Positions 16,565 to 25,799 of a DNA stretch of 64,000 nucleotides are shown here, one piece after another. This DNA is from Streptomyces clavuligerus. Its GTDB lineage: Bacteria > Actinomycetota > Actinomycetes > Streptomycetales > Streptomycetaceae. Positions within the stretch are counted from its first letter, which is position 1; every line of letters starts with the position of its first letter. The DNA lies in contig NZ_CP027858.1 in the NCBI RefSeq assembly GCF_005519465.1, positions 5,629,001 to 5,693,000 of the forward strand, given 5' to 3'. Position numbers and translations under genes: made by a program. The notes below the pieces were generated by a model, which saw nothing but the letters and a program-made list of their open reading frames with translations, had not been told where the DNA came from and ran no database searches.

Positions 16565-18175
16565 TCAGGCGCGGTCCTTGAGCAGACCGTCCACCCTGCC
16601 GCGGATCTCGTCCGTCGCGAGACCGCGGATCGTCAGCGTGGTCCGGCGGCGCAGCACGTCGTCCGCCGTCTCGGCCCACTCGTGGTCCCGCGCGTAGACG
16701 ACCTGCGCCCAGATCTCGGGGGCGTCCGGGTGGACGCGCTCCGCGAGCGCCGGGTCGTCGTTGGCGAGCCGGGCGATGTCGAACGCCAGCGAGCCGTAGT
16801 GGGTCGCCAGGTGGCGGGCGGTGTCCGCCGCCATCCGGGGACCGGGCGTACCGCCGTCGACGAGCAACCGGTGCGCCACCGCGTCCGGGTTGGCTATACC
16901 GGGCAGCGGCACCTTCTTCGGCAGCCGCGACATCGGCTCCATGTCCTCGGCGAGCGGCCGGCCGGGCAGCTCGGCGAGCTTGTTCATGATGGTGCGGCCG
17001 ATGTGGCGGAAGGTCGTCCACTTGCCGCCCGCCACCGACAGCATGCCGCCGGAGCCCTCGGTCACCACGGTCTCCCGCTTGGCCTTCGAGGTGTCGCCGG
17101 GACCGCCCGGCAGCACCCGCAGACCCGCGAAGGAGTAGGTGATCAGATCGCGGGAGAGCTGCTGGTCGCGGATGGAGAAGGCGGCCTCGTCCAGGATCTG
17201 GGCGGTGTCCTTCTCCGTCACCGTCACATCCGCCGGGTCGCCCTCGAACTCCTCGTCCGTGGTGCCCAGCAGCAGCATGTCCTCCCAGGGGAGGGCGAAG
17301 GTGATGCGGTACTTGTCGATCGGGGTCGCCAGCGCGGCCTTCCACGGGGAGGTGCGCTTGAGCACCAGGTGGGCGCCCTTGGAGAGACGGATCGACGGGG
17401 CCGCGTCCGGGTCCTCCATCCGGCGCAGGTGGTCCACCCACGGGCCGGTGGCGTTGAGCACCAGCCGGGCGCCGACGCCGAACTCGGTGCCGTCGAGACG
17501 GTCCTTCAGCTCCGCGCCCGTCACCCGGCCCTGGGTGAAGCGCAGCCCCGTGACCTCGGCGTGGTTGAGGACGGTCGCACCCGCCTCGACGGCCGCGCGG
17601 ACCGTCATCAGCGCCATACGGGCGTCGTTCATCTGGTCGTCGCCGTAGACGGCGACGGCCTTCAGGTTCTCCGTCCGCAGCTCCGGCACGTCGCGCTGGG
17701 CCTTGGCCGCGCTGATGACATGGCCGACGCCGTCGCCGAACGCGGAGAGCGCCGAGTACGCGAAGACGCCCGCGCCCAGCTTCGCGGCGCCGTGCGGGCC
17801 GCCCTTGTAGACCGGCAGATAGAAGGTCAGCGGGTTGGAGAGGTGGGGGGCGACCTCCTTGGAGACCGCCCGCCGCTCGAAGTGGTTCTCCGCGACGAGC
17901 TTCACCGCGCCGGTCTGGAGGTAGCGCAGACCGCCGTGGAGCAGCTTGGAGGAGGCGGAGGAGGTGGCGCCGGCGAAGTCGCCGGCGTCCACCAGGGCCA
18001 CCCGCAGCCCGGCCTGCGCGGCGTGCCAGGCGGTGGAGATGCCCAGGATGCCGCCGCCGATGACCAGCAGGTCGTACGACGCCTTGGACAGCTGTTCCCG
18101 GGTCTCGGCACGGCTCGGGAGGGAGCCCGCTGCCGGGTGCGTCCCGAGGGCGGGGACGCTCTGCAGGGTGGTCAT
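16565..18175 (-). CDS. glpD: Glycerol-3-phosphate dehydrogenase (FAD)
   Basis: A 536-residue membrane-associated flavoenzyme that oxidises sn-glycerol-3-phosphate to dihydroxyacetone phosphate and passes electrons to quinones. It has the FAD-binding dinucleotide motif DLLVIGGGILGISTAWHAA (about 34-52), the substrate-site stretch SSASSKLLHGGLRYL, LNATGPWVDHL, and the C-terminal FAD loop SVAGGKWTTFRHIG. The C-terminal helical domain (DAPEIWAQVVYARDHEWAETA onward in segments) is complete. It is the third gene of the operon, 15 bases after glpK, with GAGGAGC as ribosome binding site. Confidence 0.96.
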   Translation of the reverse strand: MTTLQSVPALGTHPAAGSLPSRAETREQLSKASYDLLVIGGGILGISTAWHAAQAGLRVALVDAGDFAGATSSASSKLLHGGLRYLQTGAVKLVAENHFERRAVSKEVAPHLSNPLTFYLPVYKGGPHGAAKLGAGVFAYSALSAFGDGVGHVISAAKAQRDVPELRTENLKAVAVYGDDQMNDARMALMTVRAAVEAGATVLNHAEVTGLRFTQGRVTGAELKDRLDGTEFGVGARLVLNATGPWVDHLRRMEDPDAAPSIRLSKGAHLVLKRTSPWKAALATPIDKYRITFALPWEDMLLLGTTDEEFEGDPADVTVTEKDTAQILDEAAFSIRDQQLSRDLITYSFAGLRVLPGGPGDTSKAKRETVVTEGSGGMLSVAGGKWTTFRHIGRTIMNKLAELPGRPLAEDMEPMSRLPKKVPLPGIANPDAVAHRLLVDGGTPGPRMAADTARHLATHYGSLAFDIARLANDDPALAERVHPDAPEIWAQVVYARDHEWAETADDVLRRRTTLTIRGLATDEIRGRVDGLLKDRA

Positions 18176-18190
18176 ATGGCTTGCTCCTCG

Positions 18191-19732
18191 TCAGTCTTCC
18201 TCGTCGATCCAGCTCATGGTCCGCTGGACGGCCTTGAGCCAGTTCTTGTACTCGCGCTCGCGCACGTCGGCGTCCATGCGCGGGGTCCATTCGGCGGCCC
18301 GGCGCCAGTTGGCGCGCAGCGCGTCGGTGTCCGGCCAGAAACCGACGGCCAGACCGGCGGCGTAGGCCGCGCCGAGGCAGGTGGTCTCGGCGACCATCGG
18401 GCGCACCACGGGTGCGTCCAGGACGTCCGAGAGGGTCTGCATCAGCAGATTGTTGGAGGTCATGCCGCCGTCGACCTTGAGCGCGGCCAGCTCGACGCCG
18501 GAGTCCTTCGTCATGGCGTCGGTGATCTCGCGGGTCTGCCAGGCGGTGGCCTCCAGCACGGCACGGGCGATGTGCGCCTTGGTGACGTACCGGGTGAGTC
18601 CGGCGATCACTCCGCGGGCGTCGGAGCGCCAGTACGGGGCGAAGAGACCGGAGAACGCCGGGACGAAGTAGGCGCCGCCGTTGTCCTCGACGGACAGGGC
18701 CAGCGTCTCGATCTCCGCGGCGGACTTGATCAGGCCCATCTGGTCCCGCATCCACTGCACCAGCGAACCGGTGACCGCGATGGAGCCCTCCAGGGCGTAG
18801 ACCGGGTCCTGGTCGCCGATGCGGTAGCCGACCGTGGTCAGCAGCCCGTTGTACGAGTTGACGGGCGTGCCACCGGTGTTCATCAGCATGAAGGTGCCGG
18901 TGCCGTAGGTGGACTTGGCCTCGCCCTCGGAGAAGCAGGTCTGGCCGAAGAGGGCCGCCTGCTGGTCGCCGAGCGCGGAGGCGACGGGGATGCCGTCCAG
19001 GACGCCGCCCTTGGCGAGGCCGTAGACCTCGGCGGAGGAGCGGATCTCGGGCAGCACGGCCGCCGGGATCTCCAGGGAGCTGAGGATCTTCTCGTCCCAG
19101 TGGAGGCCGTGGAGGTTCATCAGCAGGGTGCGGGAGGCGTTGGTCACGTCGGTGACGTGGACTCCGCCGTCGACTCCGCCGGTCAGGTTCCAGATGACCC
19201 AGGAGTCCATGGTGCCGAAGAGGATCTCGCCGCGCTCGGCGCGCTCGCGCAGGCCCTCGACGTTGTCGAGCAGCCAGCGGACCTTCGGGCCGGAGAAGTA
19301 GCTCGCCAGCGGGAGGCCGGTCTCCCGGCGGAAACGGTCCTGCCCGACATTGCGGCCCAGTTCCTTGCAGAGCGCGTCGGTGCGGGTGTCCTGCCAGACG
19401 ATGGCGTTGTGGACGGGCTCACCGGTGGCCTTGTCCCACATCAGCGTGGTCTCGCGCTGGTTGGTGATGCCGATCGCCTTGACGTCGGCGGGGGTGATGC
19501 CGGCCTTGTCGAGGGCGCCCGCCACGACTTCCTGGACGTTCGTCCAGATCTCGGTGGCGTTGTGCTCGACCCAGCCCGGCTTCGGGAAGATCTGCTCGTG
19601 CTCCTTCTGGTCGACCGAGACGATCCGGCCGTCCTTGTCGAAGACGATGCAGCGGCTGGAGGTGGTGCCCTGGTCGATGGCCGCGATGAACGGTCCGTGC
19701 CCGTGGGAGGCGGTGGTGGGGGTGTCGCTCAC
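18191..19732 (-). CDS. glpK: Glycerol kinase
   Basis: A 513-residue FGGY-family kinase that phosphorylates glycerol to sn-glycerol-3-phosphate in the cytoplasm. It shows the N-terminal phosphate loop [15 protein letters not shown], substrate residues in [11 protein letters not shown] and [11 protein letters not shown], and the C-terminal motif [14 protein letters not shown]. Length is normal. The GTG start has AGGAGC upstream. It lies between glpF and glpD on the same strand and is surely co-transcribed. Confidence 0.97.
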   Translation of the reverse strand: MSDTPTTASHGHGPFIAAIDQGTTSSRCIVFDKDGRIVSVDQKEHEQIFPKPGWVEHNATEIWTNVQEVVAGALDKAGITPADVKAIGITNQRETTLMWDKATGEPVHNAIVWQDTRTDALCKELGRNVGQDRFRRETGLPLASYFSGPKVRWLLDNVEGLRERAERGEILFGTMDSWVIWNLTGGVDGGVHVTDVTNASRTLLMNLHGLHWDEKILSSLEIPAAVLPEIRSSAEVYGLAKGGVLDGIPVASALGDQQAALFGQTCFSEGEAKSTYGTGTFMLMNTGGTPVNSYNGLLTTVGYRIGDQDPVYALEGSIAVTGSLVQWMRDQMGLIKSAAEIETLALSVEDNGGAYFVPAFSGLFAPYWRSDARGVIAGLTRYVTKAHIARAVLEATAWQTREITDAMTKDSGVELAALKVDGGMTSNNLLMQTLSDVLDAPVVRPMVAETTCLGAAYAAGLAVGFWPDTDALRANWRRAAEWTPRMDADVREREYKNWLKAVQRTMSWIDEED

Positions 19733-19803
19733 GGAATGCTCCTGCTGAGGTCGGTGGGGATACGACGGCTGTACCGGTACGGAGTACGGATACGGATCAC
19801 TGC

Positions 19804-20589
19804 TCAGGCGAACGCGAGATTGTAGATACCCGCGGCGAGCGCACCGCCGGCCAGCGGGCCGACGACGGGAATCCAGGCGTAGCCCCAGTCGGAGCGGCCC
19901 TTGTTGGGCAGCGGCAGCAGGGCGTGGACGATACGGGGGCCCAGGTCACGGGCGGGGTTGATGGCGTACCCGGTGGGACCGCCCAGCGAGAGGCCGATAC
20001 CGACGACGACAAAGGCGGTGATCAGGGCGCCGAGGGTGCTCAGGCCCTTGCCCTCGGCGTTGAGGCCCTGGGTGAGCACCGCGAGGACCAGGATGGTGGT
20101 GCCGATGATCTCGGTGACGAGGTTCTGCCAGACGACGCGGATCTCGGGGCCGGTGGAGAAGATGCCCAGGACCGGGCCTGCCTTGGTGCCGCCGTGCGGG
20201 CCCTCGATCGGCTTGGCGGCCTGGCTGCCGACGATCTCGGGGTCCTTGAGGTGGGACATGAACTGGCCGTAGTAGACCACCACGACCAGGGCGGCGCCGA
20301 TCATCGCGCCGAGGAGCTGGCCGGCGATGTAGACGGGGACGTTGGCCCAGGTCCCGTCCTTGATGGCGATGCCGAAGGTGACGGCGGGGTTGAGGTGCGC
20401 GCCGGACAGGGCGCTGGTCATGTAGACGGCCGTCATGACGGCGAAGCCCCACCCGAAGGTGATGGCCAGCCAGCCTGCGCCACGCGCCTTGGAATTCTTG
20501 AGGCTGACGGCGGCGACCACGCCGCCGCCGAGCAGGATCAGAACAGCCGTTCCGATCGTCTCGCCGATAAAGATGTCGGAGCTGGACAC
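19804..20589 (-). CDS. glpF: Glycerol facilitator (MIP/aquaporin family)
   Basis: A 261-residue membrane channel with six helices and two half-helices bearing the NPA motifs HLNPAVTFG and [10 protein letters not shown]. The aspartate after the second NPA (NPARD) marks the glycerol-conducting branch. It lets glycerol enter the cell for GlpK. The GTG start is set by AAAGGAG five bases upstream; the open frame extends further but that part is unlike the family. First gene of the operon, 71 bases before glpK. Confidence 0.95.
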   Translation of the reverse strand: MSSSDIFIGETIGTAVLILLGGGVVAAVSLKNSKARGAGWLAITFGWGFAVMTAVYMTSALSGAHLNPAVTFGIAIKDGTWANVPVYIAGQLLGAMIGAALVVVVYYGQFMSHLKDPEIVGSQAAKPIEGPHGGTKAGPVLGIFSTGPEIRVVWQNLVTEIIGTTILVLAVLTQGLNAEGKGLSTLGALITAFVVVGIGLSLGGPTGYAINPARDLGPRIVHALLPLPNKGRSDWGYAWIPVVGPLAGGALAAGIYNLAFA

Positions 20590-20716
20590 CGCGACTCCTT
20601 TGTCCTTCGTCCAGGGGAAGGCGAACCCCGGGTCCCTCCGGTGGTCCGCGCCCTCAGGTGAGGGCGTTGCCGGCCCTTGGCCCTTGCCACACTCTAACGG
20701 GTATTTCCGGTAGGTG

Positions 20717-20730
20717 TTCGACAATGCCGA
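20717..20730. promoter_or_regulatory. Putative GylR operator of the glycerol operon
   Basis: TTCGACAATGCCGA sits just downstream of the glpF promoter. A near-identical copy, TTCGACAATGCTGA, lies in the same orientation before gylR (21804-21817), with 13 of 14 bases shared. A repressor here would block transcription start, as expected for GylR. Confidence 0.55.
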
Positions 20731-20743
20731 CCGATGAACGGCA

Positions 20744-20771
20744 GTTTTACCCCTCGTAAACAAGCCGTCAA
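20744..20771 (-). promoter_or_regulatory. Promoter of glpF-glpK-glpD
   Basis: On the minus strand TTGACG (20771-20766) and TAAAAC (20749-20744) are 16 bases apart in an unusually A+T-rich pocket. This leaves a leader of about 145 bases before glpF, including the putative operator. Confidence 0.5.
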
Positions 20772-20944
20772 GGGTCGTGTGACCGAAAACCTGATCGTTA
20801 TCGATGATGCGCCCCGAGGGCCCCGAATCCCCGGCGCGGCACCGTGGCAGCCGGGGGAGCCGCGGCCCCTGCCGTCCGGCGGTATGGCCGGAAATCACCC
20901 TTGCGAAGCCGTGCCCTCGCGGGCTTGTGGCGCGGGGCCCCGCA

Positions 20945-21008
20945 GGCCGCCCGGCCCGGAGCGCGGGAACCGGTCGAGCACCGGCCCCGTACCGGGGGCC
21001 GGGCGGCC
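20945..21008 (-). terminator. Likely terminator after gylR
   Basis: Thirteen-base perfect arms (20945-20957 and 20996-21008) enclose an inner hairpin (CCGGT-CGAGC-ACCGG). The structure begins six bases past the gylR stop on the minus strand. The remaining bases between it and the glp promoter (20772-20944) show nothing else I recognise. Confidence 0.55.
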
Positions 21009-21014
21009 CGACCC

Positions 21015-21779
21015 TCAGAACCGCCCCGCGCCCAAGTCCCGCGAGACCGCGCGGGCGCAGTCCCGCACCGCCGCCACCAGCTCGGACCGCAGCTCACGGC
21101 CGTCGCAGACGCGCTCCACCGCGCCCGTGATCGCCACCGCGCCCACCGGCATCCGCCGTCGGTCGTGGATGGGCGCCGCCACCGCCGCCACCCCGTCCCA
21201 GGTCTCCTCGACGTCGGAGCCCCAGCCCCGCGCCCGGGTGAGTGCCAGGACCGACTCGAACGCGGCCGTCTCCGTCACCGTCCGGGGCGTGAAGGGCTCC
21301 CGCTCCATCTCGGCGGCCTCCGTGTGCGTCACCGGGTCGTACGCCGCGAGCACCTTCCCCAGGGCCGTCGAGTGCAGCGGCTGCATCGCCCCCACCTCCA
21401 GCACCTGACGGCTGTCGTCCGGGCGGAAGACATGGTGGACGATCAGCACCCCGTGCTGGTGCGCCACGCCCAGATGGACGCTCTCCCCACTGGACCGGGC
21501 CAGGTCGTCCGTCCACACCAGGGCGCGCGCCCGCAGCTCGTGGACGTCCAGATAGCCCGTGCCGAGCCGCAGCAGCTCGGCGCCGAGCTGGTACCGCCCG
21601 GACGCCGGGTCCTGCTCCACGAACCCCTCCGCCTGGAGCGTGCGCAGAATCCCGTGCGCCGTCCCCTTGGCGAGATCCAGCGAGGAGGCGATGTCCGACA
21701 GGCCCAGCCGGCGCTCGCCGCCCGCGAGCAGCCGCAGCATCGCCGCCGCGCGCTCCAGCGACTGGATGTTCTTCGCCAT
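21015..21779 (-). CDS. gylR: IclR-family glycerol operon repressor
   Basis: A 254-residue IclR-type regulator: N-terminal winged HTH ([20 protein letters not shown], about 25-44) and a C-terminal effector domain ([32 protein letters not shown]). In S. coelicolor GylR represses the glycerol operon and its own gene and is relieved by glycerol-3-phosphate. Position directly upstream of glpF and the shared putative operator support the same role. ATG 21779 is preceded by GGGAAGGG. Confidence 0.93.
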   Translation of the reverse strand: MAKNIQSLERAAAMLRLLAGGERRLGLSDIASSLDLAKGTAHGILRTLQAEGFVEQDPASGRYQLGAELLRLGTGYLDVHELRARALVWTDDLARSSGESVHLGVAHQHGVLIVHHVFRPDDSRQVLEVGAMQPLHSTALGKVLAAYDPVTHTEAAEMEREPFTPRTVTETAAFESVLALTRARGWGSDVEETWDGVAAVAAPIHDRRRMPVGAVAITGAVERVCDGRELRSELVAAVRDCARAVSRDLGAGRF

Positions 21780-21803
21780 CGGATCGACCCTTCCCCACTG
21801 CGA

Positions 21804-21840
21804 TTCGACAATGCTGAACACCATTGGTCGATGTCGACCA
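21804..21840. promoter_or_regulatory. Putative GylR operator region before gylR
   Basis: Contains TTCGACAATGCTGA (21804-21817), matching the motif before glpF, and a nearby inverted repeat TGGTCGA-TG-TCGACCA (21825-21840). Both lie 25-61 bases upstream of the gylR start codon, which suits autorepression. Confidence 0.5.
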
Positions 21841-21956
21841 TGGTCATGGTGGAGTGAAGTATCTCGCGACCGGCCGCCCACAGAAACCCCGGGAACCCCC
21901 AGGCCACGAGGTGTCCGTCCACCGGGACACCCCGGCCGCCCCGCGCGCGGCCCGGT

Positions 21957-21962
21957 TAGGCT
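21957..21962 (+). promoter_or_regulatory. Candidate -10 element of metH
   Basis: TAGGCT lies 67 bases before the metH ATG. The leader contains no recognisable B12 riboswitch box and ends in the ribosome binding site GGGAG. Confidence 0.35.
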
Positions 21963-22029
21963 GGGGCCGTGCGCCCTCCCGCCGGAGGACGCAAAGCCGA
22001 CAGCCGTCGCATCCCAGGGAGCACATTCC

Positions 22030-25000
22030 ATGGCCACGCTGCCGACCCCTTCCGCCCCGTCCGCCGACGCCCGGTCCCGGATCGATGCCCTCCGCGAGGC
22101 TCTCGCGACCCGGGTCGTCGTCGCCGACGGGGCGATGGGCACCATGCTCCAGGCGCAGGACCCCTCACTGGAGGACTTCCAGGATCTGGAAGGCTGCAAT
22201 GAGATCCTGAACGTCACCCGGCCGGACATCGTGCGGTCGGTGCACGCCGAGTACTTCGACGCCGGTGTGGACTGCGTCGAGACCAACACCTTTGGCGCGA
22301 ACCTCGCTGCCCTGGGCGAGTACGACATCCCCGAGCGGGTGTACGAGCTGTCCGAGGCGGGCGCCCGGATCGCCCGGGAGACCGCCGACGCGTACACCGC
22401 GTCCACCGGCGCCCAGCGCTGGGTCCTCGGCTCCATGGGCCCCGGCACCAAGCTCCCCACCCTCGGCCACGCCCCCTACACCGCCCTCCGCGACGCCTAT
22501 CAGAGCAACGCCGAGGGCATGATCGCGGGCGGCGCCGACGCGCTGCTGATCGAGACCACGCAGGACCTCCTCCAGACCAAGGCGTCCGTCCTCGGCGCCC
22601 GCCGCGCCCTGGAGGCCACCGGCACCACGCTGCCCCTCATCGTCTCCGTCACCGTCGAGACCACCGGCACCATGCTGCTCGGCTCGGAGATCGGCGCCGC
22701 GCTCACCGCGCTGGAGCCGCTGGGCATCGACATGATCGGGCTGAACTGCGCCACCGGCCCCGCCGAGATGAGCGAGCACCTGCGCTATCTCGCCCGCCAC
22801 TCCCGCATCCCGCTCTCCTGCATGCCCAACGCGGGCCTGCCCGTCCTCGGCAAAAACGGGGCGCACTACCCGCTGTCGGCCGCGGAGCTGGCGGACGCCC
22901 AGGAGACCTTCGTCCGCGAGTACGGCCTCTCCCTCGTCGGCGGCTGCTGCGGTACGACGCCGGAGCATCTGCGGCAGGTCGTGGAACGGGTCCGCGGGCT
23001 CGTCCCCGCGGTGCGCGAGCCCCGCCCCGAGCCGGGCGCCGCGTCCCTCTACCAGACGGTGCCCTTCCGCCAGGACACCGCGTACATGGCCATCGGCGAG
23101 CGCACCAACGCCAACGGCTCCAAGAAGTTCCGCGAGGCCATGCTCGCCGCCCGCTGGGACGACTGTGTGGAGATGGCGCGCGACCAGATCCGCGAGGGCG
23201 CCCATATGCTCGACCTCTGCGTCGACTACGTGGGCCGCGACGGGGTCGCGGACATGGCGGAGCTGGCGGGCCGCTTCGCCACCGCCTCCACCCTGCCCAT
23301 CGTGCTGGACTCCACCGAGGTCCCGGTGATCCGCGCGGGGCTGGAGAAGCTGGGCGGCCGGGCCGTGATCAACTCCGTGAACTACGAGGACGGCGACGGC
23401 CCCGACTCCCGCTTCGCGCAGGTCACCCGGCTCGCCCAGGAACACGGCGCCGCGCTGATCGCCCTCACCATCGACGAGGAGGGCCAGGCCCGCACCGTCG
23501 AGCACAAGGTCGCGATCGCCCAGCGCCTGATCGCCGACCTCACCGGCAACTGGGGCATCCGCGAGTCGGACATCCTCATCGACACCCTCACGTTCACCAT
23601 CTGCACCGGGCAGGAGGAGTCCCGCAAGGACGGCATCCACACCATCGAGGCCATCCGCGAACTCAAGCGCCGCCACCCCGATGTGCAGACCACCCTCGGT
23701 CTGTCCAACATCTCCTTCGGCCTCAACCCGGCCGCCCGCATCCTGCTCAACTCGGTCTTCCTGGAGGAGTGCGTCAAGGCCGGGCTGGACTCCGCGATCG
23801 TCCACGCCTCCAAGATCCTCCCCATCGCCCGCTTCCAGGAGGAGGAGGTCGCCACCGCGCTCGACCTCATCTACGACCGGCGCGCCGAGGGATACGACCC
23901 GCTCCAGAAGCTGATGGCGCTCTTCGAGGGCGCCACCGCCAAGTCCCTCAAGGCGGGCAAGGCGGAGGAGCTGGCGGCCCTGCCGCTGGAGGAGCGGCTG
24001 CGGCGGCGCATCATCGACGGCGAGAAGAACGGTCTCGAAGCCGACCTCGACGAGGCGCTGCTGACCCGGCCCGCCCTCGACATCGTCAACGAGACCCTGC
24101 TGGAGGGCATGAAGGTCGTCGGCGAGCTGTTCGGCTCCGGCCAGATGCAGCTCCCGTTCGTCCTCCAGTCCGCCGAGGTCATGAAGACGGCGGTCGCGCA
24201 CCTCGAACCGCACATGGAGAAGTCCGACGCCGAGGGCAAGGGCACCATCGTCCTCGCCACCGTCCGCGGCGACGTCCACGACATCGGCAAGAACCTCGTC
24301 GACATCATCCTCTCCAACAACGGCTACAACGTGATCAACCTCGGGATCAAGCAGCCCGTGTCCGCGATCCTCGAAGCCGCCGAGGAGCACCGCGCCGATG
24401 TCATCGGGATGTCCGGCCTGCTGGTCAAGTCCACGGTGATCATGAAGGAGAACCTGGAGGAGCTGAACCAGCGCAAGCTGGCCGCCGACTACCCGGTGAT
24501 CCTCGGCGGCGCCGCCCTCACCCGCGCCTATGTGGAGCAGGACCTCCACGAGATCTATGAGGGAGAGGTCCGCTACGCCCGCGACGCCTTCGAGGGGCTG
24601 CGCCTGATGGACGCCCTCATCGCGGTCAAGCGCGGTGTCCCCGGCGCCACCCTCCCCGAGCTGAAGCAGCGCAGGGTCCGCCCCGCCGCGACCGCCGTCG
24701 TGGTGGAGGAGCCGGCCGAGGAGGGCACGGTGCGCTCCGACGTCGCCATCGACAATCCCGTCCCCACCCCGCCCTTCTGGGGCACCCGGGTGATCAAGGG
24801 CATCCAGCTCAAGGAGTACGCCTCCTGGCTGGACGAGGGCGCCCTCTTCAAGGGGCAGTGGGGCCTCAAGCAGAACCGGACCGGCGACGGACCCGACTAC
24901 GCCGAGCTGGCCGAGACCGAGGGGCGGCCCCGGCTGCGCGGCTGGCTCGACCAGCTCCACACCCGCGGTCTGCTGGAGGCGGCCGTCGTCTACGGCTACT

Positions 25001-25554
25001 TCCCCTGCGTCTCCAAGGGCGACGACCTCATCCTCCTCAACGAGGACGGCTCCGAGCGCACCCGCTTCTCCTTCCCCCGCCAGCGCCGGGGCCGCAGGCT
25101 CTGCCTGGCCGACTTCTTCCGCCCCGAGGAGTCCGGCGAGACCGATGTGGTCGGGCTCCAGGTCGTCACCGTCGGATCGAGGATCGGCGAGGCCACCGCC
25201 GAGCTGTTCGCCGCCGACTCCTACCGCGACTACCTCGAACTCCACGGTCTGTCCGTGCAGCTCGCCGAGGCCCTCGCCGAGTACTGGCACGCACGGGTCC
25301 GCGCCGAGCTGGGCTTCGGCGGGGAGGACCCCGCCGATGTGGAGGACATGTTCGCCCTGAAGTACCGGGGGGCCCGCTTCTCCCTGGGCTACGGGGCCTG
25401 CCCCGATCTGGAGGACCGGGCGAAGATCGCCGACCTGCTCCGGCCGGAGCGGATCGGGGTCCAGCTCTCGGAGGAGTTCCAGCTCCACCCCGAGCAGTCC
25501 ACCGACGCCATCGTCATCCACCACCCGGAGGCGAAGTACTTCAACGCGCGCTGA
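22030..25554 (+). CDS. metH: Cobalamin-dependent methionine synthase
   Basis: A 1174-residue enzyme that moves a methyl group from 5-methyltetrahydrofolate to homocysteine through cobalamin. All four modules are present. The homocysteine-binding domain (about 20-330) has zinc-site Cys in GLNCATGP and GGCCGTTPEH. The pterin domain follows (IGERTNANGSKKF onward). The cap and B12-binding domain carries the His ligand in GDVHDIGKN near residue 750. The reactivation domain starts near 910 (KGIQLKEYASWL), with YRGARFSLGYGACPD. The ATG is chosen over an upstream-open frame because it begins a family-like N-terminus and has GGGAG upstream. Confidence 0.97.
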   Translation: MATLPTPSAPSADARSRIDALREALATRVVVADGAMGTMLQAQDPSLEDFQDLEGCNEILNVTRPDIVRSVHAEYFDAGVDCVETNTFGANLAALGEYDIPERVYELSEAGARIARETADAYTASTGAQRWVLGSMGPGTKLPTLGHAPYTALRDAYQSNAEGMIAGGADALLIETTQDLLQTKASVLGARRALEATGTTLPLIVSVTVETTGTMLLGSEIGAALTALEPLGIDMIGLNCATGPAEMSEHLRYLARHSRIPLSCMPNAGLPVLGKNGAHYPLSAAELADAQETFVREYGLSLVGGCCGTTPEHLRQVVERVRGLVPAVREPRPEPGAASLYQTVPFRQDTAYMAIGERTNANGSKKFREAMLAARWDDCVEMARDQIREGAHMLDLCVDYVGRDGVADMAELAGRFATASTLPIVLDSTEVPVIRAGLEKLGGRAVINSVNYEDGDGPDSRFAQVTRLAQEHGAALIALTIDEEGQARTVEHKVAIAQRLIADLTGNWGIRESDILIDTLTFTICTGQEESRKDGIHTIEAIRELKRRHPDVQTTLGLSNISFGLNPAARILLNSVFLEECVKAGLDSAIVHASKILPIARFQEEEVATALDLIYDRRAEGYDPLQKLMALFEGATAKSLKAGKAEELAALPLEERLRRRIIDGEKNGLEADLDEALLTRPALDIVNETLLEGMKVVGELFGSGQMQLPFVLQSAEVMKTAVAHLEPHMEKSDAEGKGTIVLATVRGDVHDIGKNLVDIILSNNGYNVINLGIKQPVSAILEAAEEHRADVIGMSGLLVKSTVIMKENLEELNQRKLAADYPVILGGAALTRAYVEQDLHEIYEGEVRYARDAFEGLRLMDALIAVKRGVPGATLPELKQRRVRPAATAVVVEEPAEEGTVRSDVAIDNPVPTPPFWGTRVIKGIQLKEYASWLDEGALFKGQWGLKQNRTGDGPDYAELAETEGRPRLRGWLDQLHTRGLLEAAVVYGYFPCVSKGDDLILLNEDGSERTRFSFPRQRRGRRLCLADFFRPEESGETDVVGLQVVTVGSRIGEATAELFAADSYRDYLELHGLSVQLAEALAEYWHARVRAELGFGGEDPADVEDMFALKYRGARFSLGYGACPDLEDRAKIADLLRPERIGVQLSEEFQLHPEQSTDAIVIHHPEAKYFNAR

Positions 25555-25615
25555 GGACGCCCGGTGCCCCCGGTGATCCCCAGTGATCCCCGGGAGCCGC
25601 GGCGGTCACGGCGGT

Positions 25616-25640
25616 CACGGCGGTCCCCGCGACCGCCGTG
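25616..25640 (+). terminator. Hairpin terminator after metH
   Basis: A perfect 10-bp stem (CACGGCGGTC with its complement) around the loop CCCGC, 61 bases after the metH stop. Short direct repeats (GTGATCCC twice, GCGGTCACG twice) lie just before it. Confidence 0.55.
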
Positions 25641-25799
25641 GCCCCGGGGAAGCCCGGGGATCGCACAGCTGAACCATTGACGTAAGATCCGCGCCAGGTG
25701 GCAGCCCCCGCTGACCCGGGCTGTCCACCGCTCGGCTGCCGGAAGCCCCCACGGACCGCGGCGGGCGGCACCGTGGGGCTGGAAAACGGCGGAGACCCG

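Noticed and set aside
16562..19825. A 1087-residue open frame antisense to glpD and glpK
   Set aside because: Same codon-bias artefact; the sense genes show all catalytic motifs of GlpD and GlpK.
21840..22029. Cobalamin riboswitch upstream of metH
   Set aside because: I looked for the conserved B12-box and found none in the 190 bases before metH; the gap is also short for such an element.
22165..25524. A 1119-residue open frame antisense to metH
   Set aside because: It is the mirror of the strong third-position G/C bias in metH. Its product is low-complexity Gly/Val/Leu/Asp with no motif, while metH is complete in the sense strand.
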